Below are positions 25,165-33,523 of a stretch of DNA of 64,000 bases, one piece after another. The position numbers were made by a program, and so were the translations under genes. Source of the DNA: an uncultured Myxococcaceae bacterium (GTDB taxonomy: Bacteria > Myxococcota_A > Polyangia > Polyangiales > Ga0077539); NCBI GenBank assembly GCA_945952225.1, contig CAMFHP010000002.1, forward strand, positions 1 to 64,000, read 5' to 3'. The first letter of the stretch is position 1. Each line of letters starts with the position of its first letter. The notes beneath the pieces are model-generated. The model did no database searches. It saw only the letters and a list, made by a program, of their open reading frames with translations, and was not told where the DNA came from.

Positions 25165-25371
25165 ATGCGCAAGCCCCGAGCGACGCGGCACTGTGCCGTC
25201 TGTCACCAGTCCGAGCCCGCGACGATGGTTCGCTTCCGCGACGTCGCGTGGCTGTGTCCCCTCCACGACCTCGTCGCGAAGGGGATCATCCCCGCGCCCA
25301 CCACGGTGCGCGCGCTCCGCTCGCTCTTTCCCGCCCGCGTGACCGAGGCCCGCCGCACGCGCGCGGCCTGA
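25165..25371 (+). CDS. Small zinc-finger-like protein, 68 residues
   Basis: A short gene with a strong ribosome-binding site (GGAGGA at 25149-25154, 10 nt before the ATG), which supports it as real. The protein has a CxxC at Cys10/Cys13 and a CxxH at Cys31/His34, spaced like a treble-clef or zinc-ribbon metal site, and a basic C-terminal half. It could bind nucleic acid or act as an adaptor; no family recognised. It is preceded by 169 bp of non-coding DNA and followed by a convergent acyltransferase gene. Confidence 0.65.
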   Translation: MRKPRATRHCAVCHQSEPATMVRFRDVAWLCPLHDLVAKGIIPAPTTVRALRSLFPARVTEARRTRAA

Positions 25372-25406
25372 GCCTCACCGCACCCTCTTCCCGCATCGTC
25401 AACGCA

Positions 25407-26051
25407 TCAGGGCACCGTGCGGATCACCCGCGCGGGCACGCCCATCGCCACCGAGCGCGGGGGAACGTCTCGCACCACCGATGCGCCCGCGCCCACCGTG
25501 CTCCACGCGCCCACGCGCACGCCGCCGATGACCCCCGCGTTCATGCCGAGGAACACGCCCTCCTCGACGTGCGCGTTGCCTGCCATCACCGAGGTCACCG
25601 ACACATGCGCGGCCTCGCCCACGGTGCAGTCGTGACACACGATCGCGCCGGAGTTCACGATCGCGTGGGCGCCGATGCGCGCGTCGGGTTCGACCACCGC
25701 GCGCCAGATCACCATCGCGCCCGCGCCGAGCGTCGTGCTGCCGTGCACGATGGCGCTCGGATGCACCACCGTGAGCCACTCGACGGCGGGATGCGCGCGT
25801 GCGAGTTCGTACCGTCGCGCGTTCGATCCGATGGCGATGACCGCGCGCACCTCGGGCCACGTCGCGAGCTCGGCGAGGGGACCGACGATGGGCACGCCGA
25901 GGAGGTCTGTGCCCCAACGCGCGGGGTTGTCGTCGAGCACCGCGTGGGCGGGCGTTCCGAGGGCGTCGAGGGCGGCGAGAACCACCTTGGCGTGTCCACC
26001 CGCGCCGACGACGACGCGGGCGCCGCGGGGGCGTTCGTGGGGCTGCAACAT
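25407..26051 (-). CDS. NeuD/PglD-family sugar O-/N-acyltransferase
   Basis: 214 residues in two parts. The N-terminal 80 residues form the small nucleotide-binding domain of the NeuD family: VVVGAGGHAKVVLAAL (the GGHAK signature), AVLDDNPARWG, and VRAVIAIGSNARR. The C-terminal half is a left-handed beta-helix with hexapeptide repeats (VHPSAIVHGSTTLGAGAMVI, VNSGAIVCHDCTVGEAAHVS, NAGVIGGVRVGAWSTVGAGA), including the catalytic His region. Such enzymes acetylate nucleotide-linked sugars for surface glycans. It stands alone here, 41 bp downstream of the YbdK-like gene on the same strand, so it may share that transcript; no glycan cluster is adjacent. Confidence 0.88.
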   Translation of the reverse strand: MLQPHERPRGARVVVGAGGHAKVVLAALDALGTPAHAVLDDNPARWGTDLLGVPIVGPLAELATWPEVRAVIAIGSNARRYELARAHPAVEWLTVVHPSAIVHGSTTLGAGAMVIWRAVVEPDARIGAHAIVNSGAIVCHDCTVGEAAHVSVTSVMAGNAHVEEGVFLGMNAGVIGGVRVGAWSTVGAGASVVRDVPPRSVAMGVPARVIRTVP

Positions 26052-26092
26052 GGGTGTGGACGGGAGCTTTCGGGGAGCGTTCGCGACGGCGC

Positions 26093-27199
26093 TCAGATCA
26101 CGCCGAGCATGGTCTCTTCGAGCAGGTGGTCGACGACGGCCTTGAGGTCGCCGCCAGTGCGCTCGTACACGGCGAGCTGACGGTCCGCCGAGGTGCCCTC
26201 GCGCACGATGCGGAGCACGTCTTCGACCTCGCGCCGCGAGCCGAGATCACCCGCCACGTCCCACACGAACTCGACGAGCTCCTGCGCGAGCTGGGCGAAG
26301 GGGACCTCTTCTTTCTTGCCCCAGTCGATGAGCTTGCCGCGCACGCCGTAGCGGGCCGCGCGCCACTTGTTCTCGTCGATCACGCCCGTGCGGTAGTTGT
26401 TGAACGAGAGGTTGCGACGCTGGAGCCACGCGAGCTTCGCCGCGATCGCCTGCACCATCGCCGCGATGGCCACCACGTCGTCGAGGCGCGCGGGCAGGTC
26501 GCACACGCGGAACTCCAGCGTGGGGTACGAGGGGTGCGGGCGGAGGTCCCACCAGACGCGTCGGCCGTTGTCGATACAGCCCGTCTTCACGAGCGTTTCG
26601 ATGAACGATTCGAACTCGTGGTACGAGACGAAGCGATCGGGGATGCCCGTGCGCGGCAGGCGCTTGAAGATCAGCGCGCGCACCGACTGGAGCCCCGTGC
26701 GACGGCCGTTGAAGAACGGCGAGCTCGCCGACAGCGCGAGCAGGTGCGGGAGGAAGTACCGCGCCTGGTTGAACACCTGGATCGCCAGCTCTCGATCGGG
26801 AATGCCCACGTGCACGTGGAGCCCGAAGATGAGGTTCATGCGCGCCGCGTCCTGCATCTCCTCGACGGACTGGACGTAGCGGTCCTTCGGCGAGATGGGC
26901 TGCGCCTCCCACTGCGAGAAGGGGTGCGTCGACGCGGCGGCGATGCGCACGCCCACGCGCTCGGCGATGCGCGCGGCGGCGCGGCGGTTCTTGATCACGT
27001 CGCGGCGCACGGCCGCCACGTCTTCGCAGATGCCCGTCGCCACCTCGACCACCGACTGATGCAGCTCCGCCTGGATCTCGATCTCATCGAGCGGCGTCGA
27101 CGCCTCGACCATCTGCGAGATGAAGCTCTTCAGCTCGCGCGTGACCGGATCGATGATCTGGTACTCCTCCTCGACACCCAGCGTGAACTCTCGCGCCAT
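26093..27199 (-). CDS. Carboxylate-amine ligase of the glutamate-cysteine ligase type 2 family (YbdK-like)
   Basis: 368 residues, the typical length of the GCS2 or YbdK family. Marks: LGVEEEYQIID (8-18), EIQAELHQSVVEVATG (strand-helix with the conserved Glu and His), STHPFSQW, GLHVHVGIPD (substrate-binding HVHVG), LRPHPSYPTLEFRVCDLP, and the ENKWRAARYGVRGKLID segment. Members join glutamate and cysteine weakly; physiological substrates of most are unknown. The ATG at 27199 follows GGAGGG at 27211-27206. No glutathione synthetase gene lies near. It is upstream of the NeuD-like gene and downstream of uvrC on the same strand, separated by 116 bp. Confidence 0.92.
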   Translation of the reverse strand: MAREFTLGVEEEYQIIDPVTRELKSFISQMVEASTPLDEIEIQAELHQSVVEVATGICEDVAAVRRDVIKNRRAAARIAERVGVRIAAASTHPFSQWEAQPISPKDRYVQSVEEMQDAARMNLIFGLHVHVGIPDRELAIQVFNQARYFLPHLLALSASSPFFNGRRTGLQSVRALIFKRLPRTGIPDRFVSYHEFESFIETLVKTGCIDNGRRVWWDLRPHPSYPTLEFRVCDLPARLDDVVAIAAMVQAIAAKLAWLQRRNLSFNNYRTGVIDENKWRAARYGVRGKLIDWGKKEEVPFAQLAQELVEFVWDVAGDLGSRREVEDVLRIVREGTSADRQLAVYERTGGDLKAVVDHLLEETMLGVI

Positions 27200-27245
27200 G
27201 CACAGCCCTCCGGAGCGACCAGAAAATAGGTCTCAACGACGGGTC

Positions 27246-27275
27246 ATCGTAGCGACGCACGATCGCGCAACACAA
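27246..27275 (-). promoter_or_regulatory. Candidate promoter of the YbdK-like gene
   Basis: On the minus strand, TTGTGT at 27275-27270, 18 bp spacer, TACGAT at 27251-27246 (four of six -10 matches). The predicted start site lies about 40 nt before the ATG, with the GGAGGG ribosome site in between. Confidence 0.3.
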
Positions 27276-27315
27276 CCCTTCTCGCGTTCACGCTGCCGTA
27301 ACAGAAGCGCGCAGA

Positions 27316-29172
27316 TCACTCGTCGGGGAGCTGCAGCACGCCGGGGTTGAAGTGCTCGTAGACACCGCGCGCGCGCTGCGCACCGATCACCGCGGTGAGC
27401 TCTGCGAGGGAGGCCGCAGCCACGCGCGACACGCTGCCGAAGTGACGGAGCAGCACCACCTTGAGCTTCGTGCCGATGCCCGGGAGCGTGTCGAGCTCGC
27501 TGCGAAGCTGCTTGCGCTTCAGCAGGTCTTCGCGCGTCTTGTTGGCGAAGCGGTGCGCCTCGTCGCGGGCCCGCGCGAGGAGCACCAGCGCGGCGCCGTT
27601 CTCGCGGATGGTCACCGGGTTCTTGCGACCGGGCTGGTACACGCGGTCGACGACCTTCTCGCCGAGCACGTTCTCGCGCTCCTTCGCGAGGGAGCACACG
27701 GCGAGGTCTTTGATGCCGAGCTCTTGCATCACGGTCACGGCGATGCCGAGCTGACCGCGCCCGCCGTCGACGACGAAGAGGTCGGGGAACTCCCATCCGT
27801 CTTCGCCGTTCATCGCGCGACGGAAGCGCCGCGAGAGCACCTCATGCATCGCGCGGTAGTCGTTGCCCGTCGACTCGGTGCGCACGTGATACCCGCGGTA
27901 TCGCGGCTTGAAGGGAACGCCATCGCGGAGGCACACGAGCCCGCCCACGGTCTCATCGCCCGCGTGGTGCGAGATGTCGAGGCACTCGATGGTGACCGGC
28001 GGCTTCTCGAGTCCGAGCGCCTTCGCGAGGGCCTCGGCGTGCCCCTCGGCCTGCTTCGCGGCCACACGTCGCTCACGAAACGCGTGCTGCGCGTTCTCCG
28101 ACGCCAGCGCGAGGAGCTGCGACTTCGCCCCGCGCTGCGGAACGGCCACCGACACCGCGCGCCCGCGGGTCTCGGTGAGCCACTCGCGAATGCCTTCGAG
28201 CCCCTCGGGCTCCACGGGGATCACCACCTCATCGGGAATCGTCGCGCCCTCGGCGGCGTAGCGCGCCTGGAGCACCTGCGCGATGAGCTCGTCGTCGGGC
28301 AGTTCGACCTTCGTGAGCGTGGCCGTCTGCGTGTCGCGCACGAAGCCGTCGCGCACGAGCAGGGTGGTGACCACCACGCAGTCGCCCTCGCGGTACATGC
28401 CGAACACGTCGCGGTCGCGGTCGCTCACCTCGGCCACGCGCTGCGTCTCGGTCACGCGTTGCACCGCGTGGATCTGGTCGCGGAGCCGCCCGGCGCGTTC
28501 GAACTCCAGCGCGCGCGCGGCGGACTTCATCTCGCGTTCGAGGCCCTCGACGAGCTCGGTGCTGCGCCCGCGAAGGAACAGCTCGACGTAGCGCACCTGG
28601 TGGTCGTACTCGCCCTTGTCGACGGGCAGCACGCACGGTCCGGGGCAGCGCTTGATCTGGTGTTCGAGGCAGGGGCGCGTGCGCGCCGCGAACTCGTCGT
28701 CGGTGCACGTGCGGAGCTGAAAGTGTCGGTTCACGAGCGCGAGCGTGCGGCGCGCGTCGGTGGCCGAGGGGTACGGACCGAAGTACTCCGCGCCGTCGGC
28801 CCGAGGGCGTCGCACCACTTCGAGGCGGGGCCACGGCGCCTTCTTGTCGAGGCGCACCGAGAGGTACTCTTTGTCGTCGCGGAGGCGGACGTTGTATTTC
28901 GGTTTGTGCTGCTTGATGAGGGAGTTCTCGAGCAGCACGGCCTCCTTCTCGCTCGCGGTGACGACGGTCTCGATGTCGCCGAGCGTGCGTTCGAGGAGCG
29001 GCACGAAGTAGCGGTAGTCCGACGATCCGGGCTGGAAGTACTGCCGCACGCGCGCGCGCAGCGACTTGGCCTTCCCGACGTAGATCACCACGCCCTTCTT
29101 GCTCTTGAAGACGTAGCAGCCCGGCGCCGTGGGCAGGGTGTCGAGTCGCGCCTGGAGCTCTTCCGACAACAT
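27316..29172 (-). CDS. uvrC: Excinuclease ABC subunit C
   Basis: UvrC makes the two incisions in UvrABC nucleotide excision repair. 618 residues from the ATG at 29172; a longer frame to 29217 exists, but the protein then matches the family from MLSEELQARLDTLPTAPGCY. Domains in order: GIY-YIG nuclease (about 14-95, APGCYVFKSKKG and VIYVGKAKSLRARVRQYF), a Cys-rich segment, UVR motif for UvrB binding (about 205-240, EREMKSAARALEFERAGRLR), RNase H-like C-terminal nuclease with DISHHAGDETVGGLV and VVDGGRGQL, and helix-hairpin-helix repeats (LDTLPGIGTKLKVVLLRHFG). All catalytic residues visible. Monocistronic, with 203 bp to the divergent lipoprotein gene. No LexA-type site seen. Confidence 0.98.
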   Translation of the reverse strand: MLSEELQARLDTLPTAPGCYVFKSKKGVVIYVGKAKSLRARVRQYFQPGSSDYRYFVPLLERTLGDIETVVTASEKEAVLLENSLIKQHKPKYNVRLRDDKEYLSVRLDKKAPWPRLEVVRRPRADGAEYFGPYPSATDARRTLALVNRHFQLRTCTDDEFAARTRPCLEHQIKRCPGPCVLPVDKGEYDHQVRYVELFLRGRSTELVEGLEREMKSAARALEFERAGRLRDQIHAVQRVTETQRVAEVSDRDRDVFGMYREGDCVVVTTLLVRDGFVRDTQTATLTKVELPDDELIAQVLQARYAAEGATIPDEVVIPVEPEGLEGIREWLTETRGRAVSVAVPQRGAKSQLLALASENAQHAFRERRVAAKQAEGHAEALAKALGLEKPPVTIECLDISHHAGDETVGGLVCLRDGVPFKPRYRGYHVRTESTGNDYRAMHEVLSRRFRRAMNGEDGWEFPDLFVVDGGRGQLGIAVTVMQELGIKDLAVCSLAKERENVLGEKVVDRVYQPGRKNPVTIRENGAALVLLARARDEAHRFANKTREDLLKRKQLRSELDTLPGIGTKLKVVLLRHFGSVSRVAAASLAELTAVIGAQRARGVYEHFNPGVLQLPDE

Positions 29173-29375
29173 GGTGTGCGTGTTGACAGAAGGGTAACGC
29201 GCGGCCTCGAAGAACACACCTTCACGGCAACGCGCGGCGCTAGTGGCATTGGCTGTACGGCGCGGCCGCGGGTCGTGGCATTCTCGCGCGGCACCGATGC
29301 GGGGCAGCGGCGGCGCCGTGGCGTCTCACCTCGCGCGGTGCGCGGTTCTCACCGAGTGGCAAAGCAGGATCCGAC

Positions 29376-30500
29376 ATGCGGATGAACGGTCTTCGTTTCA
29401 TGGCCTTCGCGGGCGTCGCGATGGTCGCGTCGTCGTGGACACTCGCCGGGTGCGGGTCGTCGCAGACGAACAACCTCGCGCCGCCGCCGCGTCCGCCGGA
29501 CCCCGCGCAGCTCACCCTCGCGCCGATCCGTGTGGCGCGCCCCACGTGGTCGAACCCGGCGGCCAATCCCTCGGCGCCGACCACCCCGGCCACGCCCACG
29601 GGTGGACGCGGTCGTCGCCCCACGACGATGTCGATGAGCCCCGAGCTCGCGGCCCCGGTTCTCGCGGGGGCGAACGAGGCCGTGCGGGCCTGCTACAAGG
29701 GCATGCTCGCGCTGAGCCCGCAGGCCGCGGGAAGCGTCACCACGCTCATGCGCGTGGCCCCCGACGGCTCGGTGAGCGACGTGGAGCCCATCGGCAACAC
29801 CGACCCCTCGATGCTGCTGATGATGCCCTGCGTGCTCAATGCGGTGCGCGCACGGCGCTTCCCCGCGACGCGGTCGTCGTCGCTGCTGTCGTACCCGTTC
29901 GTGTTTCGCAGCGGCGAGGTGGGCGGCCCGACGGCGAACCTTCCCGTCGACGTGGTGCGCCCGCGGCCCGGTGAGATTCCGGTGCCGAACCCCGAGCCCA
30001 TCACCGTGCGCCCGTGGCGTCCGACGTTGGTGCCCAACACCAACCCCGTTCGCATGCTCACGCGCGACATGGCGGCGGAGGCGCGGCCCGACATCACCTC
30101 GCTCGTCGACACCTGCTACGGCGCGGCCCTCGCGATGGTGCCCGACATGGCGGGCCAGTTCGGGCTCCGCATCGCCGTCGAACCCTCGGGCAACGTCTCG
30201 CGTGTCGAGGTGCAGGATCAGAACTCCCTCGCGGGCCCGTTCCGCGAGTGTGTGATCGTGCTCGGGCGACGGTTGCAGTTCCACTCGTCGGGCGGCGGCG
30301 CGGTGGTGTCGGTCGACATCTCCCTCTCGCAGACCGATGGCCCCGCGCCCTCGGCGCCCGTCACCCCGCTCGTGCCCGGCGCCGTGGTGCCCGGCGGCTC
30401 GCCCGCAGCGATCACCGGCCCCATCGCGCCCGCGACCATCGGCGCACCCTCCGGCGGTGGCCTCATGCCCATGACCGGTTCTGCCCCGCCGCCCCGCTGA
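29376..30500 (+). CDS. Lipoprotein with two AgmX/TonB-C-like domains
   Basis: 374 residues. Signal peptide ending in the lipobox LAGC (Cys26). After a Pro/Thr-rich linker there are two copies of the domain often labelled AgmX/PglI C-terminal, named after a myxobacterial motility protein: copy 1 about residues 100-170 (VRACYKGMLALSP then GSVTTLMRVAPDGSVSDVEP) and copy 2 about 240-315 (VDTCYGAALAMVPDM then FGLRIAVEPSGNVSRVEVQ). Each begins with a Cys-Tyr helix and ends with a second Cys (CVLNAVRARRF; CVIVLGRRLQF), giving one probable disulfide per copy. A Pro/Gly-rich tail follows. Probably an outer-membrane or periplasmic envelope component; its role is not established. Confidence 0.85.
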   Translation: MRMNGLRFMAFAGVAMVASSWTLAGCGSSQTNNLAPPPRPPDPAQLTLAPIRVARPTWSNPAANPSAPTTPATPTGGRGRRPTTMSMSPELAAPVLAGANEAVRACYKGMLALSPQAAGSVTTLMRVAPDGSVSDVEPIGNTDPSMLLMMPCVLNAVRARRFPATRSSSLLSYPFVFRSGEVGGPTANLPVDVVRPRPGEIPVPNPEPITVRPWRPTLVPNTNPVRMLTRDMAAEARPDITSLVDTCYGAALAMVPDMAGQFGLRIAVEPSGNVSRVEVQDQNSLAGPFRECVIVLGRRLQFHSSGGGAVVSVDISLSQTDGPAPSAPVTPLVPGAVVPGGSPAAITGPIAPATIGAPSGGGLMPMTGSAPPPR

Positions 30501-30611
30501 TCCGCGGGGAGCTTCGGCCCGATCCGCCCCATCGTTCGGACACCCCATCGCTGAATTCGCGGAACTCGCCGGTGCGCCATCACGGCACGGTCGCTGCACC
30601 GCGGGCTCGCC

Positions 30612-32009
30612 ATGAACCGCACTCCCACCGCACGCATTCTGCTGGTCGATGACGACGAAGACTCGCGCTCGATGATGGCGCGGGCCCTTCGCGGCGCAGG
30701 CCACCACGTGGTCGAGGCCGCCGACGGCGCCGAGGCCATCAAGTTCGACCTCTCGGCCTTCGACATCGTGCTGACCGACCTGCAGATGCCGCAGGTGGGC
30801 GGGCAGGAGGTGCTCGCCGCCGTGCGTCGTGCCTCCGCGCAGACGCCCGTGATCGCATTCACGGCGTACGCGAACGCCGAGAACGCGCTCGATCTCATGA
30901 GCGGCGGCGCCTACGACTACGTGCCGCGCCCCGTCGACCTCACGCGCCTCAAGCTCCTCGTGTTGCGCGCGCTCGAGTGGCGCTCGCTCGTGCGGGAGAA
31001 CTCGTCGCTGCGCGAGAACGCGGCGCGGGCGCCGGCGCGCGAGGCCTCGCTGGTGGGCACGTCGCCGGCGATGCTTGAGGTGTATAAGATCGTCGCGCAG
31101 GTCGCGCCGACGACGGCGAGCGTGCTCATCGTGGGGGAGAGCGGCACGGGCAAGGAGCTCGTGGCGCGCACGATCCACCGTCGCTCGGGGCGCACGGGCG
31201 CGTTTGTGTCGGTGAGCGCGTCGGGTCTACCCGAGGGCACGCTGCTCTCGGAGCTCGTGGGCACCGATGCCGACGGCGTCGTACGAAAGGGGCTCCTCGA
31301 CCAGGCTGCGGGCGGCACGCTCTACATCGACGAGATCGACGCGGTGGGGCCGAAGGTGCAGGCGCAGCTTCTCCGACTGCTCGAAGAGCGCGCGGTGGTG
31401 CGCGAGGGGAGCGAGACGCCGGTGCCTGTCGACGTCCGGCTCGTGGCCGCAACGGGGCGTGACCTCCACGAAGAGAGCGCGGCGGGACGCTTCCGCTCGG
31501 ATCTTCTCTTCCGCCTCCAGGTGGTGACGGTCACGGTGCCGCCGCTGACGGCCCGTCGCGAAGACATCCCCGTGCTCGTGGATCACTTCCTCAACCACTA
31601 CGCCGCGATGCTCGGTCGTCCGACGCCTGCGATCGCGCCCGAAGCGCGCCGCGCGCTGCTCGACTACGACTGGCCCGGCAACGTGCGCGAGCTCGCGCAG
31701 GCCATCGAGCGCTCGCTCGTGCTCGCCCGCGGCGCGGTGCTGAAAGACGACCTGCCCGCCGCCGTGCGCCAGCATCGTGCGGATGCCAACGCGGCCACGT
31801 GGTCCGAGGGCGACTGGCCCACGCTCGCCACGGTGGAGCGCCGCTACATCGACCGCGTGCTGCAGCACACCGGCGGCAACAAGACGCGCGCCGCGGAGGT
31901 GCTCGGCATCGACCGCCGCACGCTCTCGCGCCTCTTCGCCCGCGAGCGCGCCGCTGCGAAGGCCAGCGCGCTGCTCACCGACACCGCGTCGGCCGACGAC
32001 CTGAGCTGA
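30612..32009 (+). CDS. AAA+ response regulator of NtrC type lacking the GAFTGA loop
   Basis: 465 residues: receiver domain (7-122; acidic VDDDED, phospho-accepting Asp56 in DIVLTDLQMP), AAA+ domain (about 145-370) with GESGTGKE Walker A (175-182), LYIDEID Walker B and the arginine-finger region RFRSDLLFRL, and a Fis helix-turn-helix (KTRAAEVLGIDRRTLSRLF). Two differences from normal sigma-54 activators: the ELFGH-x-x-GAFTGA loop that contacts sigma-54 is replaced by ELVGTDADGVVRKGL (214-228), and the receiver's conserved Lys (in YxxKP) is Arg106. It should therefore bind DNA and perhaps hydrolyse ATP but not open sigma-54 promoters in the usual way. No histidine kinase gene is adjacent. ATG at 30612. 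Confidence 0.92.
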   Translation: MNRTPTARILLVDDDEDSRSMMARALRGAGHHVVEAADGAEAIKFDLSAFDIVLTDLQMPQVGGQEVLAAVRRASAQTPVIAFTAYANAENALDLMSGGAYDYVPRPVDLTRLKLLVLRALEWRSLVRENSSLRENAARAPAREASLVGTSPAMLEVYKIVAQVAPTTASVLIVGESGTGKELVARTIHRRSGRTGAFVSVSASGLPEGTLLSELVGTDADGVVRKGLLDQAAGGTLYIDEIDAVGPKVQAQLLRLLEERAVVREGSETPVPVDVRLVAATGRDLHEESAAGRFRSDLLFRLQVVTVTVPPLTARREDIPVLVDHFLNHYAAMLGRPTPAIAPEARRALLDYDWPGNVRELAQAIERSLVLARGAVLKDDLPAAVRQHRADANAATWSEGDWPTLATVERRYIDRVLQHTGGNKTRAAEVLGIDRRTLSRLFARERAAAKASALLTDTASADDLS

Positions 32010-32013
32010 TCGA

Positions 32014-32709
32014 TCAACACACCAGCGTGCGGTAGGCGTCGATCACCGCGCGGAGCTCCGACTCGCGGAGCCTCCGCGTGGTGTCATCGGCGCCGTGCGC
32101 GTGGTCGGGATGGAGCGCCGCGACGCGCGCGCGGTATCGCTGACGGATCTCGTCGGGCGTCGCGTGCAGCGGGAGCCCGAGGGTGTGGAGCGCGCGGGTG
32201 CGCTCGGGGCCGGGCGTGGCGTACGCGCGGTGGCCGTGGTCGCGACGGCGCGCGCGTCCGAAGAAGGTCTCGCGCGCGTCCATCGGAGAGCACTCGGCGC
32301 TACCCGGGGGGAGCGGTTGCGCGGCATGGAAGCGCAGCTCGGCGTCGGCGAGCTCGTAGAGCGTGTCGAGTCGTCGCGCGCGCTGCGCGGCGAGCACGCG
32401 GTCACGCGCGGTGTGGGTGAGGGCGCCACGGGCCACGAGTCGCTGCCCGATGCGAAGGTCACCGAGGCGCGGATCTCGCGCGGCGTGATCGACCGCATCA
32501 CGGAGCACGAGCCCCGCGTCGGCGGCGAGGTCTCCGAAGCGGTACGCGGCGTCGGAGCGCTCGACGGCCTGCACGAGTCCGCGTCGCAGGTGGATCGCGT
32601 GCCTTCGTCCGGGCTCGATGAGCTCCAGAACACCACACGCGTAGGCGCGGTGGAGCGTGGCGAGCAGGTCGCCGAGCGTGGTCTCGCGGAGTCGCGCGGG
32701 GAGTTCCAT
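32014..32709 (-). CDS. DUF4388-like / J-domain fusion protein
   Basis: 231 residues from the ATG at 32709. The N-terminal 110 residues resemble DUF4388, common in myxobacteria and often fused to signalling modules: ARLRETTLGDLLATLHRAYACGVLEL then GRRHAIHLRRGLVQAV, and GQRLVARGALT. The last 65 residues form a DnaJ J-domain: TLGLPLHATPDEIRQRYRARVAALHPDH with an intact HPD motif, and ESELRAVIDAYRTLVC. The HPD motif would stimulate an Hsp70 ATPase. The first domain is usually a protein-interaction module, so the protein may bring a DnaK to a particular signalling complex; this is inference. It ends 4 bp from the convergent response regulator gene. The longer frame to 33105 is antisense to the transporter gene. 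Confidence 0.8.
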   Translation of the reverse strand: MELPARLRETTLGDLLATLHRAYACGVLELIEPGRRHAIHLRRGLVQAVERSDAAYRFGDLAADAGLVLRDAVDHAARDPRLGDLRIGQRLVARGALTHTARDRVLAAQRARRLDTLYELADAELRFHAAQPLPPGSAECSPMDARETFFGRARRRDHGHRAYATPGPERTRALHTLGLPLHATPDEIRQRYRARVAALHPDHAHGADDTTRRLRESELRAVIDAYRTLVC

Positions 32710-32756
32710 GCGTGTGCGGGTTCTAACAACCGCGCGCGCAGGGCAGCAACGTTCCG

Positions 32757-33518
32757 TCAGCGCGCGAGCAGGTCGCGACCGAGCTTCGCGACGAGCGCGA
32801 TCACCACGAGCATCACGGCCGCTCGCACGAGGCGAGGTCCCACACGGAGCGTGAGCCGCGCGCCGAGAGCTCCACCGAGAAACTGCGCGGCGGCCATGGG
32901 GAGCGCGACCTCCCAACGCACGACGCCGCGCGACGCGAAGATGGCGAGGGCCGCGAGGTTCGACGCGAAGTTGACGACCTTCGCGTTCGCGCTCGCGCGG
33001 GTCATCGCATCGTGCATCCACACGACGTACGCCATGATGAGAAAGGTGCCTGTTCCAGGCCCGAAGAAGCCGTCGTAGGCGCCGATCGTGGCCGCGATGA
33101 TCCACGCGCGCAGCGAGGCCTTCGCCGCGTCGATCGCAGGACGCTCCATCGCGCCGATGTCGGGGCGGAACGCGAGCGCCACGGCCACGGCAACCAGCAG
33201 CACGAGCACCACCGGGCGCAGCGTCGCGGGCGGCACCACGAGCACCGCGGCTGCACCCAGGAGCGACCCCGCGAAGCCACCCGCGAACGACCGCGCGATG
33301 CGCTCGCGGTCGAGCGCGCCACCACGCCAGAAGTTCAGGAGCGCGCTGAGCGATCCGAAGGTCGACTGGCCCTTGTTGGTGCCGAGCGCGATGTGGGTGG
33401 GGAGCCCGGCTGCGAGGAGCGCGGGCACGGTGATGAGGCCGCCGCCACCTGCGATCGCGTCGATGGTGCCCGCCACGAAGGCCGCGGCTGCGAGGCCCGC
33501 GATGACGGTCGGCTGCAT
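32757..33518 (-). CDS. TauE/SafE-family sulfite or sulfonate exporter-like permease
   Basis: 253 residues with seven or eight membrane helices. The two family signatures, one in each half, are present: AGTIDAIAGGGGLITVPALL near residues 16-35 and GAYDGFFGPGTGTFLIM in the middle. Closest in pattern to the YfcA-like branch of the family. Transported substrate is unknown. The ATG at 33518 is 5 bp downstream of the hutH stop on the same strand, so the two probably form an operon, which is unusual because histidine ammonia-lyase has no obvious need for a sulfur-compound carrier. It may carry an organic acid instead. Confidence 0.9.
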   Translation of the reverse strand: MQPTVIAGLAAAAFVAGTIDAIAGGGGLITVPALLAAGLPTHIALGTNKGQSTFGSLSALLNFWRGGALDRERIARSFAGGFAGSLLGAAAVLVVPPATLRPVVLVLLVAVAVALAFRPDIGAMERPAIDAAKASLRAWIIAATIGAYDGFFGPGTGTFLIMAYVVWMHDAMTRASANAKVVNFASNLAALAIFASRGVVRWEVALPMAAAQFLGGALGARLTLRVGPRLVRAAVMLVVIALVAKLGRDLLAR

Positions 33519-33523
33519 CGCGA

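Noticed and set aside
27352-29385. 677-residue plus-strand open frame opposite uvrC
   Set aside because: uvrC is unmistakable on the other strand; this frame has no motif.
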